Below, piece after piece: positions 11,701 to 22,105 of a DNA stretch of 64,000 nucleotides. Source of the DNA: Bostrychus sinensis (lineage: Eukaryota > Chordata > Actinopteri > Gobiiformes > Eleotridae). Numbering within the stretch: position 1 is the first letter of the stretch; each line of letters starts with the position of its first letter. The position numbers and the translations under genes were made by a program. The notes below the pieces were generated by a model that was given only the letters and a program-made list of their open reading frames with translations, was not told where the DNA came from and did not search any database. The stretch covers positions 8,391,756-8,455,755 of the forward strand of contig CM036247.1 in assembly GCA_020698575.1 (NCBI GenBank). Reading direction: 5' to 3'.

Positions 11701-14700
11701 GAACTGGCCTATCACATTCGTTTATCTGCAGCGCGTCTTACGAAAGTGGAAGAGCTAACCAAGGAAGCGCTGGCTACCGAGCTAATTTAATAACTTCTCT
11801 AACCTGATTAATGGCGTTTAGTGCTTTCCTTCGTCACCTGTTGGCTCTGCTGAAGTCCTCGTTGTTGTCCAGTCCTCTGTGGGGTTTTTCTATGTCTTGT
11901 TGTCATTTTAACAACAGTGAAGTGTTGCTTACATCCGATGATTAACAAACTCATAAAAAACAACTGTACAACTGGCTTCTGCTGCATTCAGAAATAAGTA
12001 CAGAGCTGCTCAGAATACAGCGTTTTCTGATGTTTTCGGAAAAAAACATCAGGAATCCTGTTTGTTTGGGTCAGTGGTTCTCCGCTTATGTCCTGCCCTT
12101 TGTTTCTCTGATTGGTTACTCTGCTTGTCATTGTTCCGCCACAGAAACAAAAATTTACCGAAGAAATACCAGACTAACTTCTATGTATAGAATAGGAAAA
12201 TAGTTTGTCTGGCAGACCAGGCTACCTTTAGGGCGAAGAGGAAGAACGTGAGTTTGTGCCTTTACTCACAAAGACAATAGTTTTCCAATGCACAAAACAT
12301 TGAAACACATTCCAAGACGTTTCTAAACACACGAGCCCTGGCAGAGCTTCATCTTGTGCAGAACTCTGTAACTCTAATAGGATGTCACTTAGCTCTCTCA
12401 GTTTAACATTGTCTCTTTTTGTGAGTCTTGAATGTGCATCTTCATAACCTCAGGTGAGCCACAGGACTCTTCGAGGCGTTGCCAGACCATTTTTACGCTT
12501 GTCGACGGAGCGGGGAGTGTTGTGTACGCTACGAATCCCTGTGGCCTGCTCTGACGACTTTGGCCCTAACCACAGTACTAACATATCCAGCTCTTCTGCA
12601 GCTGACAGATTAAAGTCTTTTGTTGTCCTAACAAATGAGGCTGACCATGCCCAGTAGTTTTCAGGTTTGTCATCGAACCGCAGTAAACCAGTGCGTGCTA
12701 ATTCTTTGCATATGAGAACTGTGTAAAGTCCTGTGCTCCACTTTTTTCAGTTAAGTAGTCACTTGCGAAATCGTGTACGTGTTGGAGCGTTGTGCAAGTA
12801 TGTGTTGGTTGGATTAAAATCTATTGCTGGTTCTTGTTTCATGTGTGGGTTGTTGTTGTTATTATCTTAGCTTTTTATTTGTTTGATGTCCTGCTTGTCC
12901 AAATCATTGTCTCCCTCCCCATAGCGGGCTCCAGCACAACCTGTAAAGAGTCTGGTTACAGAAATTCGTAGAAATGTTTTTCTCCCAGCACAGCGTGTCT
13001 TGTCCTTGTTTTGCTGCGTTGACCTGGTTCAGGTTTGGAGATAAGCCTCATTCATGCTCTTTACTCCTGTTTGACTGGTGACAACATGAAAGACAGGTGA
13101 GACATGTATTAAGGAGGATACTACAAGAAAAGAAAGCGTTATTATGCAACTAGTTTCCCAAGCTTTAAATGTTGTTGTCCTAATATTTCTTTGGTTCACT
13201 GCTTTTGGTTTTAGCTCTGGTTCAGTCTTGGGTTTGTCCTTGTTTTGAACTTGTTTGTTTTGGTTTTCCTGGAGGCAGAAGAAATGGACACAGATTAAAT
13301 GCTACTGGATAGATACTGTCTTTAAAAAAATGGAAAACAGGGGCAGCATATGCAGAATAATAATTAACGTTGCTAACAAGGAGCATCGGTCTGACTCTTA
13401 AGATTATCGTCATGCTTTAGTTCTTCAGTTCTCCAACAACACCCTTTGGCAACATCACAATGTGTAAAAAGAAAATTATGGTCGAACAAGCTGAACTATT
13501 AAGGGTAAAGCCATCAACAGGATAGCAATTTTGTGTGTGAAAACAACCTTAATATGTCATCTACTGCCAAACCTTCAGCTTGTATTAATTGGCGTACACT
13601 ACATGTCAACACTGAATGATCACTGCTGAGAAAGCAACTAATTCAGCGTCGTCTGTGTCTACTTAAGCTGAGAGATAGCACAACAAATAAAAAGTAGTAA
13701 CTGTAGCTATGTTGTTGTTGTTTTGGGCACCTCTAAGTAAGTCTTTAATAATATTCGGGCTGACAGCCTCTGGTCGCTTTATCGGTTGGTGAGGTCTTGG
13801 TCGATAAAAATTGTATTGGTCAATTAGTAGGGCAGGATACCGTTAAGATTTTTTGGATACCTGTCCTTAAATGATACCTGGTTTTTGATACTGGCTACTT
13901 CATCTTCTACAATCATAAAACACAATAATATTGAATAAAAGACCATTTTTTTGGAGCATACTTCTTAGTTGTAAGTTAAAAGCAGTAGTTTGTATGATTT
14001 ATTTGATTCATACATGCAAAGGAACATTAAAGGTCCCACTAGGTATTGAAACTTGGTATAGAATTAAAAGTATTTTTTATTACTTAGTATTGTAACTTTA
14101 CTTTCGATACCACAAAGTTATTGTTCAACAGTAGGCCTATCGATTAGTTGCATAAACTCTTTGCATCAATACACTAGTCTTGTTTATTACTTGATAACTT
14201 TTTTTCATTTTATTGGCGATAGCATAGATTATTAGATTTTACAACTATCTTTTCTAAATGTTTTATCTCCTAATTAATGTAAAGTCATTTGTTTGTGTAA
14301 GAAGTCCTCCCACATACATGTATCTTTTAGTCGATTTCGGTCGATTAATCGCTGCACTGGTCATACCTTCGGTCAACTAACAGTTTCTTTGGTCAACTCC
14401 AGCTCTAAATACTTTTAATATTCCCTCACAGAAATGCCGGTGCCCAGTATTCCCCGGATCCAGGGTCTGATTGAGGAGGCGTGGGGCGAGGGGCTGGACC
14501 CACACGGAGCGTCCCACTTCAACCGCAGGCTCCGGGGCACACGGGCGTGGATCGGAGCCACTGAGATCTACAGCCTGCTCACGTCTCTGCGGATCAGGTT
14601 AGAGCTGCGGTTCTCAAACTGTGGTGCAGCTCCCACTGGTGGTACACAGGCCTCTGTTTGGTGTTAAAGTAAAGTTACATAATGTTGTACTGTAATTTTA

Positions 14701-17700
14701 AATCATTCGATTATCCTACAGGTGCTACACAGGCTTCTTCTACAGTTCAAGTCCTCATGTAGGTTCATTTAGAGACCGTTTTATTTTAGTCTTGGTTTGG
14801 GTTTAAATTTGTCCTCCACTGATTTGTTCAGGTTTAGTTTCAAATGAGTTCCAGTTTAGTCCTGGTTTAGTCCCGGCTGTGCCCTGTCTTAGTCCTGCCT
14901 TAGACCTAATTCAGTCCTGACTTAATCATGGTTTAGTCCTGGTTATGGCCTGTCTTAGTCCTGCCTTAGACTTGATTTAGCCCTGATGTAGTCATGGTTT
15001 AGTCCTGCCTTAGACATAATTTAGTCCCAGCTTAGTCATGGTTTAGTCTTGGTTATGTCCTGGTTAAGTCCTAGTTATGTCCTGATTTAGACCTGGTTTA
15101 GTCCTGATTTAGTTCTTGTTATGCCCTGTCCTGGTCCTGAGTCCTGATGTAGTCATGTTTTTGTCCTGGTTTTCTCCTGCTTTAGTCCTACCTTAGACAT
15201 GATTAGTCCAGGCTTAGCATGGTTTAGTTTTGGTTATGTCATGGTTAAGACCTGATTTAGTCCTGGTTCTGTCCTGTCTTAGTCAAGCCTTAGACCTGAT
15301 TTAGTTCTGATGTAGTCATTGTTTGGTCTTGGTTATGTTCTTGTTTAGTCCTAGTTATGCCCTGTTTAGTCCTGGTTATGTCCTGTTTAGTCCTGGTTAT
15401 GTCCTGGTTAAGACCTTGATTAGACCATGGTGAAGCCTTGTTTTAGTCCTGCTTTAGACTTGGTTTAGCCCCAGCTTACAGTAGACCTGGTTATGTCCTG
15501 GTTTAGACCTGGTTATGTCCTGGTTTAGACCTGGTTATGTCCTGGTTTAGACCTGGTTATGTCCTGGTTTAGACCTGGTTTAGACCATGGTTTAGTCCTG
15601 TTTTAGTCCTTGTTATACCCTGTCCTAGTCCTGCCTTAGACCTGGTTTAGTCCCGGCTTACAGTAGACCTGGTTTTGTCCTAGTTTTATCCTGGTTTAGA
15701 CCTGGTTACCTGGTTAAGACCTGATTTAGACCTGGCTTAACCCTGTTTCTTCTGGATATGCCCTGTCTTTGACATGATTTACTCTCACCTTACAGTAGAC
15801 CTGGTTTTGTCAAATTTTTTGTCCTTGTTTAGATCTGGTTTAATCTTTCAATGCCCATTTTAGGGAATAAAACATGGTCCTTTTAAAGCTGTATATTTTT
15901 TGTGGTGGTACTCGTTGTGACAGCTGTGTAAAATAAATATTTCCTAAAAGGCAAACACCTGTGTACTGCAATAAAAGAGGTACTTGGAGAGGCAAATATT
16001 TTTAGAGGTGGTGCTTGTGTGAAAGATTTAGAGCAATGTCAACACTCCTGCATTAACCAGGCCTCTGTCAGCAGAGCCGCCTTAAGATACGCCTTTGGTA
16101 TTTTAAATAGAGTTCAGGCTCAGGTTAAGACGCCTGTTTTAGTCAGGATTACTGTGTGCAGTGGATTAGTGAATGCCTGCACAATAACACTGATAACCAC
16201 AAGAAGATAACCGCACTAAATGCAGTAAATGTCAAATATTTATTATAACTGGGCTGCTGCTGAACCCAAACCTGTATCCTACCACTGCAAGACAACCATG
16301 CCACCCAATTTGCCACCAAGGTCAGAAAAAACACATTAAGAGTGTGTCTTGAATTAAAGTAACATTTATCTCTCATTTGTGTGGCTCCTTAAAGCAGGTG
16401 GCCACATCAGGGTATTAAAGCATCAAAAGCATTTCAAAATAATTTGTACTTAAGTTAATATTTATACATTTTTCCTTCTACCCAAGTGATAATCTTGAGT
16501 TCTTTTACTTACACTAACTTATAGATAGGGCTGGGTACCATTAATATCTTTGTGGTATCGAAAGAAAAGTTACAATACTTCTGGTACCAAGTTTCAGTAC
16601 CCAGTGGGCTCTTAAATGTTCCTCTGCATGTATGAATTAAATAAATAACACAGAATAAATCATACAAACTACTGGTTTTAACTTACAGCTAAGAATTTTG
16701 CTCCAAAAATTGGACTTTTATGCAATATTATTGTGTTTTATGATTGTAGAAGATGAATTGGCTCACCATAAGAATCAGAATCAGGCCTTTATCATTATAT
16801 TTATATGCTTAGGTGATAAATTTTTTAGATGTTTGAAGGATTACTGGTTCTCATAGGCTCTCTGTCTCTTTACTCCTCACACACGGGGAACAAAATTCAC
16901 ATAACTCACAGTACAAGAGTCTTCGGTATAAGACAATAAACAAGGATAGACATGCAAAAGTTATTAGAAAAAAATAGGATAGTGGACCTCTAAGTATTAT
17001 TTTGAACAGTAATTTTACTTCATTATAGATTTTGAGTACTCCTTCCACTTATTTTTTAATAGGGGAAGCTTTCCTAGACCATTTGAATGTCTCTTATGCT
17101 CTTGGTTTGTCCATAATACATTTTTTGTTAACAGTTTTGTCTTGTTCCAGAGCTCACATAGTGGACTTCCACAAGCCCACAGGTCCCGGAGACACCCACC
17201 CACGGCTGTTCGAGTGGGTCAGAGAGTACTTCAGCCAGTCCCTAAAGAGCGGCAGACTCCCCCCGCGGATCGTCCAGACCTCGCTCCCACCGCTGTATCT
17301 GCAGCACCAAGGTTTGTGTCAGGATCTCAGAGCGAAATACTGGATTCACAGTCTAACTGTCCTAAAAAAACAGGACTGTATCTGCTTTATAAGAAGTAAG
17401 AGAAATAAAAATAGTCCTGCCCTGCAAAACGGCTACTAATATTACTGCTTCTGCTATTACTACTACTTCTACCTCTACTACTATTGCTGCTTTTACTACT
17501 ACTGCTAATACTACTGCTGCTGCTACTATTTATACTACTTTTACCACTACTTCTACTACTACTGCTGCTATTACTACGGCAAGAACAACAATTTCCACCA
17601 TTTGTACTACTACTGCCACTGCTGGTATTATTACTACTGATACTACTGTTCTGCCATTATTACCACTACTACCACAACTGCTACAGCTACTGCTTTTTTA

Positions 17701-19058
17701 TTTTATATAACCTTTATTTAGCCAGAAAATCCCATTGAGTGTGTAAACCTCTTTTTCAAGGAAGTCCTGACCATGCGGCAGCAACAAATACAAAACACAG
17801 TTACATAATTACACAGGCAAAGAAGAGATCACAGACAGATTATGAAAAACAAGTGCGTGTTGTGGAGACGGCCTCTCCGTTTGGATTTAAAGGCATTCAA
17901 AGAAATCAACTTAAAGAGCAACCATCCTCTTTTTTTACCTGATCAGCTGTACAAACAGGACTTTAATGATGCATCTCGCTATTTATAGTTGTATCTATAT
18001 CTAAATTGACATTGTGCTGCCCTCCTGAGATTAAACGGTGTCTTCTGCTCAGTAGTCGCAGAGAGACAAGTGTGGTGTAGTATTCGACCGTGTTACCACA
18101 GCTGTGTCGCGTGTCTCCTCCCACTGCACTCTCCACGCCCTCGTCGTCTCTCTCCCCTGCGCACTCGTCCCAGTCCTGTAGTTGACAGGTGTAAATTGTC
18201 GTTTTCCTAAAAACGCCACGCAACCCTGCACTGCTTACCGTTCTGCTACTTACCTGTCCCTCTCCTCCCTCCACACAACGGGAGCGAAGTCAAGAACATC
18301 GGACAGCTGCTCTCTCGCTCCTTAGGCACTGTGGGACAAAAGGCTGCAGAATAAATCACAAAAGGATTTACTCTCCAAAAAACTGCATCCACATCACTTC
18401 TTTCAGTGAGATGGTTATTAAGTTTTAGTCACACTGTCTGATAATAGACAACAAACATAAGAAGGCTGTAAATGTACACAAATGTGTCCACTTTTTTTCC
18501 AATGGGATGGGCTTCTTGTGGGCGGAGGAAAGGCCTGGGCAGGGTTGAGTTGCTCTTTAAGTTGGACAAAAGCAGACAAAAGCTAAGTTCAGTCCGAGCC
18601 AATGATGATGTAGCAGGCTCCAGCCCGGTTAGCACGGGCCCCAGAGTGATGTAGCAGGCTCCAGCCAGATAGCATAGGCCTCAGTGTGCGGTAGATGGAT
18701 TCAGCACATACAGTACAGTAGTTTGAACCAAAATAACCAGTATTACAACTGCATTTAAGGGCATGAAGCAAACCATACTCCAGGTTAATCCACAGGTCTC
18801 TATTTAGCCTTAGCAAGAGAGGAAAGACCTCAAAGCAGATGCAGCAGGCCAAAAAATAAAAAATAAAAAACTCAGAGCAGCTCACAAAAAACAGGGTAGT
18901 GGGTCCACAGTCCTCAAAAACCTGTTATATATTTAAGATAACATTACAGATTTGTCAGATTTTCAAGAATAAACTGCACTAAAATCCATTAAAACAGACA
19001 CAAAAGACAGAGGACATGCTGCCATCTTGGATTCTCCTCCCCCATTTGTTGGCTGATG

Positions 19059-19089
<31 letters not shown>

Positions 19090-22022
19090 TACTGCTGCTG
19101 CTTCTACTGTTATTATTACTACTACTATTGGGTGGTTGATGTGACACCCACTTTTTCTGTTATCAGTTGGAAAGATTTGTTAAATTATGTTTTTTTCTAC
19201 TCACAAATCCTGTCAGCAGTGCAACATGAGGTCTCCTAGGCAACCTTTAAAGTTTTCGAAAGAAGTTGTATGTTATTTTCTAGTATTTTAATTTTATACT
19301 GTAAAATGTCCAGCAGTGTGACTGTAACAAAATACAAAATACAGACATTTCCAAAATTAGTCACTAGTGTGTAGTACAGTTCATAAAGTATTTGGCATAA
19401 TGTCAAATATTTGTACTTTACTTAAACAACACTTTTAACTGCACCTGAATCAAGTTTAATCTCACAAAATCACAAAATAAAATTCTGAATGTTAAAAAGC
19501 ATTTTTTTTAGGATGGGACAGAGACATTTATTAAGTTAGCGTCACAGACATGTTAAATATTTTATGACAATAACTCAAATGGCCAAACTGTAGTAAATAT
19601 CCTGTGGTGTGACAGAAAAAGTCATGCAACGCAGCAGGACTTTGTTAAAACATGTAGAAAGAATTGTTTACAAAAGGCTTTCTTGAAACTTTTTATAAAA
19701 CTTTGTTATATTTAAAATTATTATTCAATGTCAACTGCCCTACTACAGCTGCTGTTAGTGTTGTAGCCAAGGCCGTACTAACTGAGACCAAGACCGGTCT
19801 GAGTCCAGAGTGAACCGACACCAAGACAAGGCCGAGACTTTTAAGGACCAAGGCCGAGTCGAGACCAATTTAATGCAATTCAATTCAGTTTTATTTGTAT
19901 AGCCCAGCATCACAAAAAAAGTCGCCTCAAAGGGCTTCACAACAGTTGATCAAACATAAACACACAATCAGACTTAACACACAATCAACACAAACAATAA
20001 CTACACTAAACTAAACAGACCCAGGACACTCCTGTCTTTAGACCCTCCTTCTCTGTAAGGAAAAACTCCTAAAGGAGGTTGAGACCAAACCCTGTGAACT
20101 AACACTAAATAAATAAAGGGGAAATGTTTCAAATACATAAATGATTATTTTCATGATCTAATGCAACAGACTCCACAAACAAAGAGACCGGTCATGTTCC
20201 TGTGTTTTCTAATGCGGAAAACTAATGACTCCAGAATTATGAAGAATATCATTTTCTGATAAAGTTTGATAAATAAAATCTCAGAGACCTCCACATCTGA
20301 GACTGAGACAAGACAGAGTAAAATTGGATTTGAGACCAAGACCAAAAAAAAATGGTCTCAAGGCCAAGACCGGTCTCGGGCGCTACAATACTAGCAGCTA
20401 CCACTACTAATACCACTTTTACTACTGCTACTGCTGGTATTTTTACTACTGCTGCTGTTATTACTGCTCCTACCACTTCTACTACAGCTACTGCTCCTTC
20501 TACAAATGCTTTTAGTGCAATTACTACTACAACTGCTAGTGTGTTGTATTTCCACCTCTGGTTTATGGCTTACTTTTGTAGCTTATTCATCAAATGGAGT
20601 TCTCTGTAACAGCAGCTCTCAGTAAAAGCCGCTCTCTTCTCCGGTGCAGGCCACAGTCGAACAGTGGTGGGGGTGGAGCAGAAGAAGAATGGCAGTCTCT
20701 GTCTCCTGATCCTGGATCCTGGCGCCTCTCCATCGGACACTAGAAAGCTCCTGAGTCCGGACTCGATCGCCGCTGCCGTTCGCCAGATCAGGAAGTTCCC
20801 TGGTGGACTGAAGCACAGACAGTACCAGCTGGTGGCTGCTCGGGACGTCCTCTCCGAGCAGGACAAACAGGTGAAGATATATTCTGTAAAATCTACCCAT
20901 TCTTTAACCTTCAGGCCCCCTTGGCTCCCTTTTAGGGCTTTTCAATTTTATTTTTTGCTTTTGTTTTGGCATTTCTTATGCCGGGTTGATGACATTTGAC
21001 AAAGATGTTCATTAATAATTTAATTTAAAAAGTTTAGCGTCACAGCTGAAAAAAAAAAAAGTTCTACTGTCTAAACTCACATTCTTCCTCTTAAAGCCCT
21101 TTTTGTTCCCATTGACTTACATTAAAATGACTTATTTTCCCTCTACTGCCATTACAATACAGAAATGTTAAATCATGTTAATTCCTCTGTAACTCTGTCA
21201 GTCAGAGGCTAACAAATACACAAACAAATCACCACAAGTTCCACCATTTTCTCATTTTCTGCAGGGTTCAACAAGTGGGATTTAAGACTTTTTTAGACCT
21301 TTTTAAGACCGTTCTTCAAGAAAAATTAAGACCTATTTCATAAGCCCGCCATTTACGACAAAGAGTGCCACAAAGCATTTTGGTCTTGGTAAAAGCAGAT
21401 CTCGTATCAACGTTGGTATTACTCCTTTGAGCATTTCAGTGGGGAGGTAGTTGTATCAAATGTATGTGACATATTTAAGACCTGTTTAAACATATTTAAG
21501 ACTAATACTCCCCATCTTGCCCAATTTAGGACTTTTTAAGGCCTTAAATTCAGATTTTTCAATTTAAGATTTTTTAAGACCCTGCAGAAATCCTGATTAG
21601 TAAATCCCATATTGGATAACAGTGACTGTAGACCAGGGCTTTTAGGGCTTTTAGGGCTTTTAGGGGAAGATTAAGAGCTTACGCCATTTTTTGTGTGAAT
21701 TTCTGCACTTTCTTTGTAATGGCACAAAAAGTAAACATGTTTTCAAATCAGTGTTAGACCTATCCGGGACTGGTAATCCCTGCAAAAAACAACAATAAAA
21801 AATGTGACCCAGTGACCTAAAAGGGCTTTAAAAGGAAGAATGTGAGGGCCTGAGGGGGAAGCCACACACTATTTTCAGTATTCAGAGGCAGAAACAAATA
21901 ACTAGATACTTTAGAAAAATAAATTTCTCTGAATGTAATGTCCAAAACTCATTATCTGTTGTTTTCTCTCGCAGATGAGCATCTTGAACTCAAAGACGTT
22001 GCATGCAGAACGGATCCCGTGA
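5564..22022 (+). CDS. zup1: ZUP1 (ZUFSP) deubiquitinase, 3' part of gene (last five coding exons)
   Basis: Five exons (5564-5752, 14432-14597, 17151-17311, 20650-20870, 21975-22022) join in compatible phases to encode about 261 C-terminal residues ending in a stop at 22020-22022. They form the C78/UFSP-like cysteine peptidase domain of ZUP1, which in other vertebrates cleaves long K63-linked ubiquitin chains and acts with RPA at sites of genome stress. Visible hallmarks are GWGCGYRNFQMLLSSLL (catalytic Cys codon 5680-5682), IVDFHK, GHSRTVVG (catalytic His codon 20652-20654) and LLILDPG (catalytic Asp codon 20715-20717). The His-Asp spacing of 21 residues equals that recalled for human ZUP1. 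The C-terminus ends AERIP, close to the human tail. The N-terminal zinc fingers and ubiquitin-binding helices are not found in 1-5563, so the gene starts upstream of the window. The introns are large (up to 8.7 kb) and rich in repeats. The call is family knowledge from memory plus direct reading. Confidence 0.94.
5790..5877 (+). mobile_element. RTE-like LINE 3' fragment, left half (split by a MITE)
   Basis: Words such as TGTACAGAGGAGGGGTGGTG and GGTAGAAGGATGCTGA resemble the 3' end of RTE-type retrotransposons common in fish. The continuation GACCTAGAGGAAGAC appears only after 6639, on the far side of an inserted element. Confidence 0.5.
5878..6638 (+). mobile_element. MITE with GTGTGTTCA termini and TTAA at both ends
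   Basis: The left end is GGTTAAGCGTGTGTTCACAC and the right end is CATGAACACACCTTAAGG, so TTAAG(C)GTGTGTTCA is inverted at the two ends. TTAA, or TTA, flanks both ends. It interrupts an RTE-like LINE fragment. The TSD fits piggyBac (TTAA) or Harbinger (TTA); the class is not resolved. Confidence 0.65.
6639..6715 (+). mobile_element. RTE-like LINE 3' fragment, right half
   Basis: CAGACCTAGAGGAAGACTGG continues the LINE text broken at 5877. It ends in a stretch (AATAAGTGGAAGAAAATT) also seen in the tails of other fish SINEs and LINEs. Confidence 0.45.
6925..7726 (+). repeat. Foldback element with about 100-bp inverted arms
   Basis: The left arm (about 6925-7033) contains ATGTTAGCAGCTGTCATCCA and TGTTTTTATGTTGAAATAGA. 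The right arm (about 7605-7726) contains the inverse, TAACATAAAAACATGGATGA then CAGCTGCTAACATTCC. The interior carries a separate repeat fragment (7090-7250, GCCCTGGGGCAGACTGAC) also found at the window end (63940-64000). Confidence 0.6.
7850..7897 (-). mobile_element. SINE fragment, split by the Harbinger-like insertion
   Basis: GACTGGAGCCTGTCCCAGC is the inverse of the 3' region of the SINE described at 43645-44010 (GGGATAGGCTCCAGTC). The rest of the same SINE resumes at 9493. Confidence 0.55.
7898..9492 (+). mobile_element. Harbinger-like MITE carrying a large 15-bp minisatellite
   Basis: The left terminus AGCCTGGTTTACACGGGAAG and right terminus CTTGCCGTGTGAACCAGGC are inverted, with TAA/TTA beside the ends, fitting a TWA-type 3-bp target site. 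It sits in an inverse-oriented SINE (7850-7897 and 9493-9670) in the 8.7-kb zup1 intron. No transposase is visible. Most of its length is the tandem array at 8338-9284. Confidence 0.6.
8338..9284 (+). repeat. 15-bp minisatellite, about 63 copies
   Basis: The unit is CATGTTTGTGTACGT in perfect 15-base register for about 945 bases. Variants are few: C for T at the last position (about a quarter of units), three adjacent TAGGTCA units near 8505-8530, two TGCGTCA units, and two TTTGAGT units near 8945 and 9030. Because 15 is a multiple of 3 and the unit lacks stops in most frames, it gives long spurious ORFs on both strands. Confidence 0.98.
9493..9670 (-). mobile_element. SINE fragment, right of the Harbinger-like insertion
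   Basis: GGCGGGGCACACCCTG, CGCAGGGCTGACACAGAG and GTGGGAGGAA...GGACATGCAG are the inverse of SINE words seen at 43750-43930. Together with 7850-7897 it reconstructs one interrupted SINE. Confidence 0.6.
9671..11204. other. Intronic DNA, no gene seen
   Basis: Zup1 intron. Diffuse fragments with TTTAAGACC and AAGGCCTTGATTTTGAC words (10150-10520, related to 37190-37260) suggest old hAT-like debris. Otherwise nothing recognised. Confidence 0.5.
11205..11607 (+). repeat. AGGGCTTTT-type dispersed repeat, copy 1 (interrupted)
   Basis: Shared with 20928-21262: GGCATTTCTTATGC, TCACATTCTTCCTCTTAAAG, CCCATTGACTTACATTAAAA and CAGTGACTGTAGACCAG. It is broken at 11608 by a TAGCCTGG MITE and resumes at 12226 (TTTAGGGCGAAGAGGAAGAA). 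Confidence 0.6.
11608..12225 (+). mobile_element. TAGCCTGG-ended MITE, copy 2 (best preserved)
   Basis: Begins GTAGCCTGGCGAGTCAGAC and ends GTCTGGCAGACCAGGCTAC, a clear terminal inverted repeat. Flanks CTTTATG (11601-11607) and CTTTAGG (12226-12232) look like a target duplication with one mismatch. No coding capacity. It defines the family also seen at 2850 and 22514. Confidence 0.75.
12232..13828. other. Intronic DNA, no gene seen
   Basis: Zup1 intron without recognisable exons. Short open frames at 12454-12657 and 13222-13413 show no family resemblance. Confidence 0.5.
13829..14133 (+). mobile_element. GGGCTGGGTACC-type MITE, copy 2
   Basis: Shares CTTCATCTTCTACAATCA, CAATAATATTGAATAAAAGA and AAAGGTCCCACTAGGTATTG with the copy at 4731-5083, in the same orientation. 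It ends 300 bases before the zup1 exon at 14432. Confidence 0.65.
14432..14597 (+). CDS. zup1: zup1 exon, middle of peptidase domain
   Basis: The acceptor CTCACAG precedes 14432 and the donor GT is at 14598. The exon encodes EMPVPSIPRIQGLIEEAW onward to IYSLLTSLRI, matching the human segment around IPCIPKIQSMIEDAW and ACEVYILLTSLR. It ends in phase 2. A hAT-like element starts about 10 bases inside the following intron. Confidence 0.93.
14608..16035 (+). mobile_element. hAT-like element with long internal TTTAGTCCTGG array
   Basis: Starts GCGGTTCTCAAACTGTGGTG only about 10 bases after the zup1 donor at 14598. From about 14800 to 15860 it consists of degenerate tandem words based on TTTAGTCCTGG, TTATGTCCTGG and TTTAGACCTGG. 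It ends with AGGCAAATATTTTTAGAGG, related to the ends of the copy at 31885-33228. Confidence 0.65.
16528..16790 (-). mobile_element. GGGCTGGGTACC-type MITE, copy 3
   Basis: Inverse of the copies at 4731 and 13829: GGGCTGGGTACCATTAATAT, then TTTTAACTTACAGCTAAGAA and GTTTTATGATTGTAGAAGAT. Confidence 0.65.
17151..17311 (+). CDS. zup1: zup1 exon, HIVDFHK segment
   Basis: A polypyrimidine tract and TTCCAG precede 17151, and the donor GT is at 17312. The exon encodes RAHIVDFHKPTGPGDTHPRL and then LPPLYLQHQ. These match the conserved HIVDFHKSTGP and PPIYLQHQG stretches of ZUP1. It ends in phase 1. Confidence 0.93.
17435..17700 (+). repeat. Imperfect trinucleotide tract (TAC/TGC-rich)
   Basis: Long mixture of ACT, ACC and TGC triplets with interruptions, starting about 125 bases after the zup1 donor at 17312. 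Similar tracts lie at 19056-19130, 20390-20545 and 25235-25260. Confidence 0.85.
17700..17830 (+). repeat. Fish LINE-tail-like repeat (TTTATTTAGCCAG type)
   Basis: ACCTTTATTTAGCCAGAAAA, then CCCATTGAGTGTGTAAACCT and CTCTTTTTCAAGGAAG, resembles a widespread fish repeat end that I recall. The class is uncertain. Confidence 0.45.
18008..18290 (-). repeat. GC-rich dispersed repeat, copy 2
   Basis: Inverse of 130-512. It lacks the 14-bp expansion. It lies in the zup1 intron between 17311 and 20650. Confidence 0.6.
19755..20393 (+). mobile_element. hAT-like MITE (AGTGTTGTAG ends), copy 1, interrupted
   Basis: The left end TTAGTGTTGTAGCCAAGG and right end GCGCTACAATACTAGCAG are inverted. The interior repeats GACCAAGACC and GTCTCAAGGCC. 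About 19865-20088 is an inserted fish repeat (TTCAGTTTTATTTGTATAGC, GGAAAAACTCCTAAAGGAGG). The same family with a perfect target duplication is at 62142-63008. Confidence 0.65.
19865..20088 (+). repeat. TTTTATTTGTATAGC-type fish repeat inserted in a hAT-like MITE
   Basis: Begins AATTCAATTCAGTTTTATTT and contains GCCTCAAAGGGCTTCACAAC. The end of a related copy in inverse orientation lies at 57770-57845 (AAGCCCTTTGAGACGACAG, CTGGGCTATACAAATAAAAA). Confidence 0.6.
20650..20870 (+). CDS. zup1: zup1 exon with catalytic His and Asp
   Basis: The acceptor GTGCAG precedes 20650 and the donor GT is at 20871. The exon begins GHSRTVVGVEQKKNGSLCLL and continues ILDPGASPSDTRKLL, ending LSEQDKQ in phase 0. 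His (20652-20654) and Asp (20715-20717) of the catalytic triad lie here. Confidence 0.93.
20928..21860 (+). repeat. AGGGCTTTT-type dispersed repeat, copy 2, interrupted
   Basis: Shares long words with 11205-11607. It is broken at about 21262 by a CAGGGTT-ended hAT-like MITE and resumes at about 21598 with ACAGTGACTGTAGACCAGGG, continuing to AAAGGAAGAATGTGAGGG. Confidence 0.6.
21263..21597 (+). mobile_element. hAT-like MITE (CAGGGTT/CAGAAATCCTG ends), copy 1
   Basis: Starts TCTGCAGGGTTCAACAAG and ends GACCCTGCAGAAATCCTGA. The interior words AAGACCTATTTCATAAGC, TGTATGTGACATATTTAAGA and GACTTTTTAAGGCCTTAAAT recur at about 23127-23385 and 47484-47808. Confidence 0.7.
21975..22022 (+). CDS. zup1: zup1 terminal coding exon
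   Basis: A short exon after CTCGCAG at 21974 encodes MSILNSKTLHAERIP and a TGA stop. The AERIP ending resembles the human ending TAEKIP. Phase 0 agrees with the previous exon. The exon is too short to be found by ORF length, but the splice signal, phase and homologous tail all agree. Confidence 0.88.
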   Translation: MSILNSKTLHAERIP

Positions 22023-22099
22023 CCCGACCTCCCTTTTGTTTTCCTCTCAGGACAAACACAAAGCTGATATTTATATGATTTTATTTGTATATTTAACTG

Positions 22100-22105
22100 A
22101 ATAAA
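22100..22105 (+). terminator. zup1: zup1 poly(A) signal
   Basis: A canonical AATAAA lies 78 bases after the zup1 stop codon and is followed by a T-rich stretch. It gives a short 3' UTR of roughly 100 bases. Confidence 0.7.

Noticed and set aside
20352..20609. Thr/Ala-rich frame overlapping the region before the zup1 exon at 20650
   Set aside because: It translates an imperfect trinucleotide tract, not an exon; the true exon starts after GTGCAG at 20649.
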